A DNA stretch of 31,072 bases, taken from JBGOUV01 sp041477815. Its GTDB lineage: Bacteria; Acidobacteriota; Terriglobia; Bryobacterales; JACQDG01. The position numbers were made by a program, and so were the translations under genes. The notes under the pieces were generated by a model. It was not told the DNA's origin. It ran no database searches and saw nothing but the letters and a program-made list of their open reading frames with translations. This document shows positions 8,172 through 16,174 of the stretch, one piece after another (within the stretch, counting starts at the first letter, position 1; every line of letters begins with the position of its first letter). The stretch spans positions 1 through 31,072 of the forward strand of contig JBGOUV010000022.1 in the NCBI GenBank assembly GCA_041477815.1, written 5' to 3'.

Positions 8172-9325
8172 GCGCGGGCCTTTCGGAGGCGGTTTTCGTC
8201 GACCTCGACGCCCAGGCCAGGGCAGGTGGGGACTTCGATTTCGCCGTTCTTCACGGCCAGGGGACGGCGGAGCCAGGAGCCTTCCAAAAACTGCGGGCCG
8301 TTGAGGGCGGCGGGGTAGTTCAGGCCGTAGGCGGCGAAGAGCTGGAGGGAGGCGGCGAGGGAGACGTCGGGGTCGGTGAGGCCGCTGCCCAGGAACAGCA
8401 GCCCCGCCTCCTGGACGATTTCAATCTGGCGGCGGCAGTCCCAGAGCCCGGCGGTCCGGGCGGGCTTCATCGCGACGCCGTCGAGCAGGCCCAGCCGGAT
8501 GAATTCGACCAGCTCGACCGAGGAGACGACGCCTTCGTCCATGATGATCGGGAGGGCGCCCTGTTTCTTGAGGTCGCGGAAGGCGGTGAGGCGGTTGGCG
8601 GCGACGGGCTGCTCGAGGACGTCGACACCGGCGGCGGCCAGCTTGGGTACGGTGGCCAGGGCGGTGGCGGGGTCGTAGCCGCCGTTGGCGTCGGCCCAGA
8701 GGAAGCCGTCGGGGACGAGCTTGCGGACGCGGCGGCACAGCTCCAGGTCGAACTTAGGATCGGGGGCCACCTTGACGTTGAAGTTCTTATAGCCGCGGGC
8801 CCGGCCCTGGGCGACCAGATCGTCGATTTCATCGAGGGTGCGGGGGTTGAGGGTCCAGCTCAGGGTAAGGCGGGGGAGAGGCTTGCGGCCCCAGCGCTCG
8901 GTGACGCTCTGGTTGCGGAGGCGGCCGCAGAGGTCGTGCAGGGCCAAGTCGAGACCGGCCTTGGCGATGGGCATGCCGGTGGAGAACGACGGCGAGATCG
9001 CCTTATTCATAACTTGGTGGGCGCCGGCGATGTCGAAGGGGTCGCGGCCCAGCAGGGGAGCAGTCAGGTACTTCTCGATCGTCGAGACCACCGATTCGGT
9101 GGTTTCATAGCTCCAGGTGGGCATGGGAACGCTCTGGCCCCAACCGGCGACGCCGTTTTCGCAGGTGATCTTGACGAAGACGCTGGGGCGCTCGGGTTTG
9201 GTGAAGAAGCGGAAGTGAGCGGTGACGGGGTAGGCGACCGGGAAGACCTCGACCTTCGTGATCGGGGGCGCCGGGGCGGCGGCCAGGGCGGCGGCTTGGA
9301 GGAGTTGGCGGCGGGTGAGGGTCAC
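8168..9325 (-). CDS. Enolase-superfamily enzyme (mandelate racemase / muconate lactonizing type), Tat-exported
   Basis: A protein of 385 residues. It starts at a GTG overlapping the stop of the upstream oxidoreductase gene (GTGA) and opens with TRRQLLQ, a twin-arginine motif, so it is probably exported folded. The barrel domain shows the three metal ligands Asp212 (WADANGG), Glu238 (VLEQP) and Asp263 (IMDEG), and Lys287 in AMKPAR at the end of a later strand. The usual KxK pair is altered: the first Lys position is Asn183 and only Lys185 remains (FNVKV). This points to the muconate-cycloisomerase/dipeptide-epimerase branch with changed acid-base chemistry. The substrate is unknown; the operon context suggests a sugar acid or similar compound. 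Translational coupling on both sides argues for equimolar synthesis with its neighbours. Confidence 0.85.
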   Translation of the reverse strand: MTLTRRQLLQAAALAAAPAPPITKVEVFPVAYPVTAHFRFFTKPERPSVFVKITCENGVAGWGQSVPMPTWSYETTESVVSTIEKYLTAPLLGRDPFDIAGAHQVMNKAISPSFSTGMPIAKAGLDLALHDLCGRLRNQSVTERWGRKPLPRLTLSWTLNPRTLDEIDDLVAQGRARGYKNFNVKVAPDPKFDLELCRRVRKLVPDGFLWADANGGYDPATALATVPKLAAAGVDVLEQPVAANRLTAFRDLKKQGALPIIMDEGVVSSVELVEFIRLGLLDGVAMKPARTAGLWDCRRQIEIVQEAGLLFLGSGLTDPDVSLAASLQLFAAYGLNYPAALNGPQFLEGSWLRRPLAVKNGEIEVPTCPGLGVEVDENRLRKARA

Positions 9326-10509
9326 AGGATCAATTCTAAGCGTTCGCGGTTGAAGCGGACCTTGCGGCCGGTATCGAGGGCCGTGCCGGCCATGACACAG
9401 GCGACGGCGTGAGAGAAGCCGGCGTCGATGGAGGCGCGCGGGGTTTGGCGCGAGCGGACGCACTCCAGGAAGTTGTGCATGTGGGAGGTGACCGCCGGCG
9501 CGGCCTCGATGCGGGTGGACGCTTCGATGCGGTTGGGAAGTTTGGAGCCGGCCCCCGAGATGGTCCAGGCGTCGGCATCGAGGGTGCCGCGGGTGCCAAA
9601 CCAGAAGTTGCGGTTGCCGGCTTCATTGGTGAGGCTCATGGCGAAGCTGACCAGGAAACCCTTGGGATAGTCGAGCAGGGCGTGGAAGACGTCGGAGGTT
9701 TCGCGGCCGTCCTTCCAGAGGTAGACGCCGCCGTTGGCGACGGCGCCGGCGGGGTAGGGGTCGTCCATGAACCAGTGCACGGTGTCGATGAAGTGGCACA
9801 TCCACAGGCCGGCGATGCCGTTGGTGGTGTCGTGGAAGAGCTGCCACTCGCGGAACCGGCGGGCATCGAAGGGGCGCGGGGGGCGGTTGAAGAGGAAATG
9901 GTCCCAGGCGATATCGGAGGCGGGGATCTGGGTGTAGTCGCGCCGCCAGCGGGGCTCCTGGAAGTTGACGGAGATGTCGATGCGGGTGATTTGGCCCAGG
10001 ACTCCGGAGCGCACGAGCTGGGCGGCGGCGATAAAGTGAGGGTCGGAGCGGCGCTGGGTGCCGATCTGGACCACGCGGTCGCTCTTCTTGACGGCCTGCC
10101 AGGCGGCCTTGGCCTCGCCGAAGTCGACGCCCATGGGTTTTTCGCAGTAGGTGTCCTTGCCGGCCTCGACGGCGTGCCGGAGCATGACGGAGTGGGCGAA
10201 ATCGGGGGCAGCGATGAGGACGGCGTCAACCTCGCGCCAACCCAGAAGCTCGCGGTAGCTGACCGTGGTGCGCGGGGCCGTGCCCCAGGTCTTGGCGATG
10301 TAATCGGCGGCGCGCTCGCGGTTGGGACGGTAGATGTCGCACAGAGCGGTGACGGCGACGTTGAGGTCCTGGCAGGCGGCCACGTCGCGCAGCAGGGAGG
10401 AGCCACGGCCACCGGCGCCGATGATGCCGAGCGAGAGGCGGTCGTTGGCGCCGCGGGCCTGAGCGGCCAGGGTGGCGCCGAGGAAGATACGCCGGGAAAG
10501 AGTTTTCAT
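9322..10509 (-). CDS. Gfo/Idh/MocA-family oxidoreductase, Tat-exported
   Basis: A NAD(P)-dependent dehydrogenase of 395 residues. The N-terminus MKTLSRRIFLGATLAAQA is a twin-arginine signal. The Rossmann motif GAGGRG lies at 31-36, and the family EKP motif at 123-125 (YCEKPMGVDF) carries the catalytic Lys. The C-terminal alpha/beta domain (GLWMCHFIDTVHWF) is typical of the Tat-exported bacteroidal and acidobacterial members, several of which are sugar or glycoside oxidoreductases with tightly bound cofactor. An upstream ATG at 10548 would add 13 residues but would place the twin-arginine motif far from the N-terminus, so 10509 is preferred. It heads the three-gene operon, 8 nt downstream of a strong palindromic operator. 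The substrate is unknown. Confidence 0.9.
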   Translation of the reverse strand: MKTLSRRIFLGATLAAQARGANDRLSLGIIGAGGRGSSLLRDVAACQDLNVAVTALCDIYRPNRERAADYIAKTWGTAPRTTVSYRELLGWREVDAVLIAAPDFAHSVMLRHAVEAGKDTYCEKPMGVDFGEAKAAWQAVKKSDRVVQIGTQRRSDPHFIAAAQLVRSGVLGQITRIDISVNFQEPRWRRDYTQIPASDIAWDHFLFNRPPRPFDARRFREWQLFHDTTNGIAGLWMCHFIDTVHWFMDDPYPAGAVANGGVYLWKDGRETSDVFHALLDYPKGFLVSFAMSLTNEAGNRNFWFGTRGTLDADAWTISGAGSKLPNRIEASTRIEAAPAVTSHMHNFLECVRSRQTPRASIDAGFSHAVACVMAGTALDTGRKVRFNRERLELIL

Positions 10510-10516
10510 GGGGGTC

Positions 10517-10537
10517 TGGCAAGCACGTGAGTTGCCA
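10517..10537 (-). promoter_or_regulatory. Palindromic operator upstream of the oxidoreductase operon
   Basis: TGGCAA (10517-10522) and TTGCCA (10532-10537) form perfect 6-bp inverted arms separated by 9 bp, with a CACGTG core at 10524-10529. The 21-bp size and two-fold symmetry fit a dimeric repressor of the LacI or GntR type. Its position just before the ATG at 10509 fits repression. The regulator is not in the window. Confidence 0.6.
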
Positions 10538-10717
10538 AACGAACTCATAGGTCTCGATGCTTACCTACGGCGGCTGCTGGGTACGGTGCTTTTACCACCT
10601 CCATGACGCCGGCAGGAAGCGGTGGGAGATCTGGGGACCCGGCCTTGAGACCGAGCAGAAGCCGTCGCCGCGGGGGTGGCAGCGATCACGACCAGGCACC
10701 GTGGCGACGGTAAGTTC
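10538..10717. other. Intergenic region between clpV stop and the oxidoreductase operon
   Basis: No open frame with coding character is seen. Inverted arms GGTCTC (10550-10555) and GAGACC (10647-10652) flank about 90 bp. They are too short to claim as a structure. The region must hold the end of the T6SS transcript and the promoter of the downstream operon. Confidence 0.3.
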
Positions 10718-13366
10718 TCATGTGGCTGCCGCCCCGGCGTCCTCCACCCCAAACGTCAACGCGCCGCCCTCCTCCTCCGTAAAGTCGATATGCAGCGTCT
10801 GGTTCGCCTGGACCTCCCCGGCCAGCAGACAGGTGGCCACCGGGGAGAGTACCAATTGCTGCATAGTACGACCGACCGGGCGGGCGCCATAGGCGGGGTC
10901 GTAGGATTGCTTGGCCAGGTAGGCCAGGGCAGCGGGGCTGACGGTTAGTGCGACGCTGCGCTCTTCGGCCAGGCGCTTGCGCAGCTTGCCCATGTGGACG
11001 CTGACAATGCGCTCGAGCTCGGGCTCGGCGAGCGAGTTGAAGCAGACGATCTGGCCGATGCGGTTGTAGAGCTCGGGGCGGAGGGTGGCCTTCACTACCT
11101 CCAGGATGACGTCTTTGCGCTTTTCCGCGTCGTCGGTGACTTCGATGGCTTCCCGGACGCCGAGGTTGCTGGTGAATGCGATCAGGGTGTTGGAGAAGTC
11201 GCAGAAGCGGCCTTTGGCATCGGTGAGGCGGCCTTCGTCCAGGACGCCCAGGAGGAGGTCGAGGACGCGAGGGTGGCCCTTCTCGACTTCGTCGAACAGG
11301 ACGATAGAGTAGGGGTTGCGGCGGACGCTCTCGGTCAGGAAGCCGCCTTCGTCGGACCCCACCAGGCCGGCGCGGGAGCCGATGAGTCCGGCTACCGAGG
11401 ACTGCTCCTGGTATTCGCCCATGTCGATGCGGATCAGGGAGTCGTCGTCGTCGAACAGGGCCTCGGCCAGGGCCTTGGCCAGCTCCGTCTTGCCTACGCC
11501 GGTGGGTCCTACAAATAGGAAGGAGTTGGGTTTGCGCTCGGGCTGCAGGCCGGCGCGCATGCGGCGGGCAGCTTCGGATACGGCGTGGACGGCCTCGTCC
11601 TGGCCGTAGACGCGGTCGCCGATGCGCTCCTCCATCTTGAGCAGGCGCTCGCGCTCGGATTCCAGCATGCGGTGGATGGGGATGCCGCAGCGGTCTCCGA
11701 CCACTTCGGCGATGTGCTCGGCCTTGACCTCCTCGGGGATCATACCGCCCGCGGCTGCCACCTTGGTGAGCTGCTTCTCCAGGTCCTCGCGCTGCATCTC
11801 CAGAAATTTCAGCGAGCCGTAGCGGTACTCGGCGGCCTTCGCCACGTTGCCGGCCGCCTCGGCTTCCTGCAGCAGACGGGTCTGCTCTTCGATGGCCAGC
11901 TTGGTTTTCTGGAGGTTGTCGGCGGCGTCCTTTTGGGTCTTCCACTGTTCCACCAGGGCCGTGACCTTCGGCTCGAGTTCGGCGATCTCTTTTTCGAGCG
12001 TGGCCAGAGTCTTCTTGTCGGCGGCGGAGGAGGCGCGCTCCTTGATCGCTTCGTGCTGGGCCTTCTTGCGGATGAGGAGCCGCTCCTGCTCGTCGATCAC
12101 GGTCGGCTTGGACTCCTTCTGCATGCGGATGCGGGCGGTGGCCTCGTCGACGATGTCAATGCCCTTGTCGGGGAAGTAGCGATTGCGGAGATAGCGGCGG
12201 GCCAGCTTGACGGCGGCAACCAACGCCTCCTCCGACAGCCGGACGCCGTGGTGCGCCTCGTAGCGCGGGCGGATGCCGCGGAGAATGAGCATCATGGCGT
12301 CGTCGTCGGGCTCCTCGACCTTGACCACGTCGAAGCGGCGGGCCAGGGCGCCGTCCTTCTCGATGCGTTCCCGGTACTCCTCAAAGGTAGTCGCCCCCAC
12401 GCAGCGGAGCTCGCCGCGGGCGAGGGCGGGCTTGAGGATATTGGCGGCGTCCATGCCACCCTCGCTGCCGCCGGCGCCGACCAGGGTGTGGATCTCGTCG
12501 AGGAACAGGATGATCTCGCCTTTGCGCGCCCGGACCTCGTCGACCACGGCCTTGAGGCGCTCTTCGAACTCGCCCCGGTACTTGGCGCCGGCGACCATGG
12601 CGGTGAGGTCCAGGGCGATCACCTTGCACTTCTTCAGCGAGTCGGGGACGTCGCCTTGGGCGATGCGCTGGGCGAGGCCCTCGGCTACGGCGGTCTTACC
12701 CGTGCCGGGGTCGCCCACCAGACAGGGATTGCTCTTGGTCTTGCGCAGCAGGGTCTGGATGACGCGGCGGATCTCGTCGTCGCGCCCGACCACCGGCATC
12801 AGTTCGCCCGCAGCCGCGGCGGCGGTGAGGTCGCGGCCGAAGCGATCGAGCATCTTGGTGCCGGAGGGTTTGGGAGCGGCCGAGCCGGTGGAGGGCTTTT
12901 GGCCGAGGGTTTCGGCGGAGGCTTCGCGGGTCTCGACGGCCTTTTCGACGGTCTGCTTGGTGAGGCCGGCCTTGCGCAGGTCGCCCTTCATGTTCTCTTC
13001 GCTGTATTCCACGGCGGCGAGGACGAAGTCGATGGGCTCGGCCATTTCGACGCCGCGCTGCTCCATCTTGAGGAAGGCCTTTTCGAGGAGGTTGCGCAGC
13101 GGGCTGGAGGCGGTGGGACGGCGGCCGGGCTGGAGCTTGGCCGCGCCGTCGGCCTTGCCGAGGCTATCGGCGAGCGAGTCGAGCAGCGGACCGCAGGCGA
13201 CGCCGGCCTTTTCCAGCATGGCGGCCAGCGGGCTCTCGTTCTCCAGCAGGACGAAGAGGACGTGGAAGGGGCTGATCTGGGCTTGCTGGCGTTGTTCGGC
13301 CAGCATGCGGGCGCGTTCTAAAGCGTCTTCGAGTTCATTAGAGATTTTGTCGAGGTTGATAGCCAT
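10718..13366 (-). CDS. clpV: ClpV-type AAA+ ATPase of the type VI secretion system (TssH)
   Basis: A double AAA+ ATPase of 882 residues of the Clp/Hsp100 class. In a T6SS such an enzyme disassembles the contracted TssB-TssC sheath for reuse. The N-terminal Clp-N repeats span about 1-145. The first Walker A is GDPGTGKT at 218-225 with Walker B ILFLDEIH near 287. A long middle coiled coil covers about 410-540. The second Walker A is GPTGVGKT at 620-627, followed by IVLFDEVEK. By sequence alone ClpB is a close alternative; position at the end of a tssB-to-tssK operon favours ClpV. It is separated from tssK by 167 bp containing a large hairpin, so its dosage may be set apart from the rest of the operon. 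No strong ribosome-binding site is visible before the ATG. Confidence 0.85.
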   Translation of the reverse strand: MAINLDKISNELEDALERARMLAEQRQQAQISPFHVLFVLLENESPLAAMLEKAGVACGPLLDSLADSLGKADGAAKLQPGRRPTASSPLRNLLEKAFLKMEQRGVEMAEPIDFVLAAVEYSEENMKGDLRKAGLTKQTVEKAVETREASAETLGQKPSTGSAAPKPSGTKMLDRFGRDLTAAAAAGELMPVVGRDDEIRRVIQTLLRKTKSNPCLVGDPGTGKTAVAEGLAQRIAQGDVPDSLKKCKVIALDLTAMVAGAKYRGEFEERLKAVVDEVRARKGEIILFLDEIHTLVGAGGSEGGMDAANILKPALARGELRCVGATTFEEYRERIEKDGALARRFDVVKVEEPDDDAMMLILRGIRPRYEAHHGVRLSEEALVAAVKLARRYLRNRYFPDKGIDIVDEATARIRMQKESKPTVIDEQERLLIRKKAQHEAIKERASSAADKKTLATLEKEIAELEPKVTALVEQWKTQKDAADNLQKTKLAIEEQTRLLQEAEAAGNVAKAAEYRYGSLKFLEMQREDLEKQLTKVAAAGGMIPEEVKAEHIAEVVGDRCGIPIHRMLESERERLLKMEERIGDRVYGQDEAVHAVSEAARRMRAGLQPERKPNSFLFVGPTGVGKTELAKALAEALFDDDDSLIRIDMGEYQEQSSVAGLIGSRAGLVGSDEGGFLTESVRRNPYSIVLFDEVEKGHPRVLDLLLGVLDEGRLTDAKGRFCDFSNTLIAFTSNLGVREAIEVTDDAEKRKDVILEVVKATLRPELYNRIGQIVCFNSLAEPELERIVSVHMGKLRKRLAEERSVALTVSPAALAYLAKQSYDPAYGARPVGRTMQQLVLSPVATCLLAGEVQANQTLHIDFTEEEGGALTFGVEDAGAAAT

Positions 13367-13390
13367 AGGTTAGGGCTCGCTGGGTTGTGG

Positions 13391-13494
13391 TGTGGGGCGG
13401 CCCCCCCGGGCCGCGCCGGGCCCCCTGGCCCGGCCTTCCGCATTCCACAAAGCCGGCCGGGGGGCCGGCTGCGGCCCAGGGGGGCCGCCCCACA
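13391..13494. repeat. Long GC-rich hairpin element, copy A
   Basis: The outer arms TGTGGGGCGGCCCCCC (13391-13406) and GGGGGGCCGCCCCACA (13479-13494) are perfect 16-bp inverse complements. The inner arms continue the pairing imperfectly to a loop of about 15 nt around 13438-13452. In RNA this is a stem of about 45 bp between tssK and clpV. A related copy lies at 26310-26394, so this is a dispersed REP-like element. It lacks a T-run and is not a standard terminator, but it could stall RNases or weaken read-through into clpV. Confidence 0.88.
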
Positions 13495-13533
13495 TGTGGA
13501 GATGCACAGGAGAGGGGATGCCATGGTTAAATC

Positions 13534-15267
13534 CTACTCCAACCGGCGGCGGCGAGTGGGCGGCGGCGGGGGATCGTCGCTGCGGGGCCGTTGCGACTCC
13601 CAGGGTGCGGAAGCAGGACGCGGCTGGGCGGGTGGCGGCTCCTGCCCACGGGGACGGTCCAGAAGGTCTTCCGTGGCCACGCGCAGGCGCTGGACAGGTT
13701 GTGCCTGCGGGGGTGCGGCCACGGGCGGCGGAGCTTGCGCTTGGGAAGCGGGCGCACCGGAGGGCGCGCTGGCATAGAAGCGGTGCCGGATAAACAAGAG
13801 GGCGGTCCGAATGGGGTGGTAGGCGGGAAGGCCGACGCGGAGGTCGGTGATGGTGGGGACGTCCGGGGCGTCGAAGTCGAACTCGAAGTTGCGTTGCTCG
13901 ACCGAGCGCGATTCGCAGGAGACGATGGCGGGCTGGCGGCGGAAGCCGGCCCCCTCGTTGATCTTGATCTCCACCGAGATTTTCGTTCCGGGCTCGAAGG
14001 TGGCGTTCTGCTCGCCTACCAGGATGAGGCGGTATTTCTCGCGCCCCTCCAGGTGCAGGTTGGCGAAGAACATGGTCAGCTCGTCGGCCTGGCCTTGTAC
14101 GCGGGCGGGCTTGGCGGCCAGCTTGTACAGCACCTTGCCGCCGCGGTCGAAGACGAAATTCATGGCGTCGAGCGACGGGCTGATGCGGAAGTCGATGTAC
14201 TTGCCCTCCAGGGCCTTCTCCAGGCGGTTGAGGGCGTTAAGCGAGGAGAGGGCCCCGCGGATCTCGACGGCCAGGTCCTCCTGCACCTCCCAGCGCCGGC
14301 GCGATCCCAGGACCTGCTTCTGCTGCTCCAGCAGGGTGATGAACTCGGTCTCGCCGGTCTCGATCATCTGCTCGAAATATTGGCGGACCGGGGGGCTGAG
14401 GTCCAGGTAGACGGCCGAGGAGTGGAAGAACTGGCGGAGGCGGCTGAAGAAGCGATCCGGGGTCTGGACCGGGTCGAGCGACTCGTAGATAGCCGTCTGA
14501 AGGGCGACGACCATGCGGCCGACGAATTCGAGGTTGTCCCGGTCGAGGTCGGTCTCGATGCCGCGCTCGGTGAACAGAGCCAGGTATTCCCGCATAGCCC
14601 GGTAGAGGGCGGTGTAGCGCTCGGCCAGTGTGGTGCCTTCGTCGAGGATCTTGCGCCAGCCGGCGGCCAGCTCGCTGTGGCTGACCAGCGAAGTGCAGGC
14701 GGGGATGTACTGGGCGTCCTTTTCGTATCCCGCGCCGTAGGAGGCGCGGCGCAGGCGGGCGACCGAGATGGCGTAAGGGATGCTGTCGGCGTGGACCCGC
14801 AAGGCGATCCGGTAGGACGGGCGGCGCTCCGTCTTCATCTGCGGGTTCAGCTCGTCCACCTGGCCATCGGCCACCTCCTTCTCGGTGGGATCGTAGATGA
14901 CATAGATGGGGGACTCGGCAACGCCTTCCAGGTCCGGTTTGGGGAAGGCGCGGCGGACGGGGTGCTGCGGGTCGATGTCGATGATGCAGCCGGCGGGGGT
15001 AAGGCCGCGGCATTGGGTCACGGCGACGGAAAGGTTTTGGTCGTCTTCTTCCAGGGTGACAACAGGATCGTGCCGGACCGCGCCGCGCTCGGCTTCGGGG
15101 AGACGAGCGCCTCCGCCGACCAGTCCGAAGGCGGAGGTGCAGTAGCGGACGGCCCACAGCAGGGCCGAGTCGAAGTAGCGCTCCTGCCGCAGGAAGTGGT
15201 CCGGCGTGAGGAGCATGCCGTGTTCCCAGTTGACGGAACTCAGATAGATGTCGTCGTTGGAAGCCAT
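13534..15267 (-). CDS. tssK: Type VI secretion baseplate protein TssK with Pro-rich tail
   Basis: A protein of 577 residues. TssK trimers link the baseplate wedge (TssF-TssG) to the membrane complex. The N-terminus (SSVNWEHGMLLTPDHFLRQE) is the conserved TssK opening, with W, G and H-Q-rich positions, and FEPGTKISVEIK lies in the C-terminal part. The usual length is about 440-450. Here the body is longer and ends in a low-complexity tail of about 78 residues rich in Pro, Ala, Gln and Arg (500-577). Inside the tail is one helix-like patch, QRLRVATEDLLDRP. The ATG at 15267 is 4 nt after the tssG stop. The tail may be an added docking arm, which matters because the normal partner TssL is not seen in this cluster. 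Confidence 0.86.
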   Translation of the reverse strand: MASNDDIYLSSVNWEHGMLLTPDHFLRQERYFDSALLWAVRYCTSAFGLVGGGARLPEAERGAVRHDPVVTLEEDDQNLSVAVTQCRGLTPAGCIIDIDPQHPVRRAFPKPDLEGVAESPIYVIYDPTEKEVADGQVDELNPQMKTERRPSYRIALRVHADSIPYAISVARLRRASYGAGYEKDAQYIPACTSLVSHSELAAGWRKILDEGTTLAERYTALYRAMREYLALFTERGIETDLDRDNLEFVGRMVVALQTAIYESLDPVQTPDRFFSRLRQFFHSSAVYLDLSPPVRQYFEQMIETGETEFITLLEQQKQVLGSRRRWEVQEDLAVEIRGALSSLNALNRLEKALEGKYIDFRISPSLDAMNFVFDRGGKVLYKLAAKPARVQGQADELTMFFANLHLEGREKYRLILVGEQNATFEPGTKISVEIKINEGAGFRRQPAIVSCESRSVEQRNFEFDFDAPDVPTITDLRVGLPAYHPIRTALLFIRHRFYASAPSGAPASQAQAPPPVAAPPQAQPVQRLRVATEDLLDRPRGQEPPPAQPRPASAPWESQRPRSDDPPPPPTRRRRLE

Positions 15268-15271
15268 AGAT

Positions 15272-16174
15272 TTATACCGGTTGGAGACGGCCCAGGTGCG
15301 AATTGATACCCAGTCGCGCGTTCTCTTGCTCGAAGCCGAGGCGGGGGGCGCGCCGGGGGTCCAGGACGAACCAGCGGACCCGGATGTCCTGGTAGGAGGA
15401 GGCCGCCAGGTCCAGGACCTGGTTGAGCCGGCGGCGGGATTCGTCGGTTTGGAAATCGTAATAGGTATCGAGAGGGACGGGACCGAGCACCAGGGTGAGG
15501 CGGGCGAGGTCTTCGCGGCGGTCGCCGAGGATGGCGTCGACGCCGAGGCGGGAGAAGTCGGAGGCCAACAGGGACAAGTCCTTCTCGTCGACGTAGGTGA
15601 AGCCGCGACGCCGGCGGATCTCGTGCAGGGGCAGCCCCAGCAACAGATCGAGGGCCAGGCGGATGCCTTCCTCGCGGCCGGCGAGGCGGTGCAGACTGGG
15701 AAGAACCAGGGCGAGGTTGTACCACAGGTCCTGCGGCCAGTCTTCGGCGTTGAGGCCGAACAGGGCGATCCAGCGCTGGCAGGCGTTGTAGTCGTCGGGG
15801 CGAAGGTCAAACAGGCGCGCGCCCTGGCGGATCCAGTGGGCGGCCTTCTGGAGGGGGTCGTCGAAAGCCTCCACCAGTTCCTGGGTGCCGGGCTCCGCCT
15901 CGCCGCCCTTGTCCCACATGCCCACGGGGAGGTGATGAAAGTAGCCGAGACCGGAAACGGTGAGGATCACGTGGGCGTCGGGCGTGATGGGTTGGCCGGG
16001 CTTGGGGGTCTGTTCGACCACCCACCAGTCGGGGTAGCCGCGGCCGGTCATGCGCACGCTGATGCGGGCCGGGGAAATGCCTCGGGCGTCCAGGACCTCG
16101 AGGGCCGAGTCGAGGGTGTGGTGGAAGCCGTGAAAGGAGTGCGCGAAGTTGGGCATCACGGTGGTGGCGCTCAT
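15272..16174 (-). CDS. tssG: TssG-like baseplate protein with N-terminal PASTA-like domain
   Basis: A protein of 300 residues. Residues about 18-75 read as a PASTA-type domain: a helix followed by WWVVEQTPKPGQPI and HVILTVSG, the usual Pro-Gly turn and terminal strand. Residues about 100-300 resemble TssG: a helical stretch, then GIRLALDLLLGLPLHEI, LARLTLVLGPVPLDTYYDF, and a C-terminal LGINSHLG matching the LGxxxxLG loop at the end of TssG. The TssG call leans on its place between tssF and tssK. The start is taken as the ATG at 16174, which overlaps the tssF stop as ATGA. PASTA domains normally bind cell-wall fragments in exported kinases, so one on a cytoplasmic baseplate part is odd. Confidence 0.7.
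   Translation of the reverse strand: MSATTVMPNFAHSFHGFHHTLDSALEVLDARGISPARISVRMTGRGYPDWWVVEQTPKPGQPITPDAHVILTVSGLGYFHHLPVGMWDKGGEAEPGTQELVEAFDDPLQKAAHWIRQGARLFDLRPDDYNACQRWIALFGLNAEDWPQDLWYNLALVLPSLHRLAGREEGIRLALDLLLGLPLHEIRRRRGFTYVDEKDLSLLASDFSRLGVDAILGDRREDLARLTLVLGPVPLDTYYDFQTDESRRRLNQVLDLAASSYQDIRVRWFVLDPRRAPRLGFEQENARLGINSHLGRLQPV

Noticed and set aside
8144..9412. Long plus-strand frame opposite the enolase-superfamily gene
   Set aside because: It is another antisense shadow with no motif; the minus strand has conserved active-site residues.
10550..10652. Structured RNA bounded by GGTCTC and GAGACC
   Set aside because: Arms are only 6 bp, about 90 bp apart, and no supporting internal pairing or known RNA motif was found.
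11585..13321. Long open frame on the plus strand opposite clpV (578 codons)
   Set aside because: It is a GC-bias shadow: composition is Gly/Ala/Val/Leu-rich without domains, and the opposite strand encodes an unmistakable Clp ATPase.
13391..13494. Rho-independent terminator after tssK
   Set aside because: There is no run of T after the stem on either strand, and a related copy overlaps a coding end; a dispersed hairpin element fits better.
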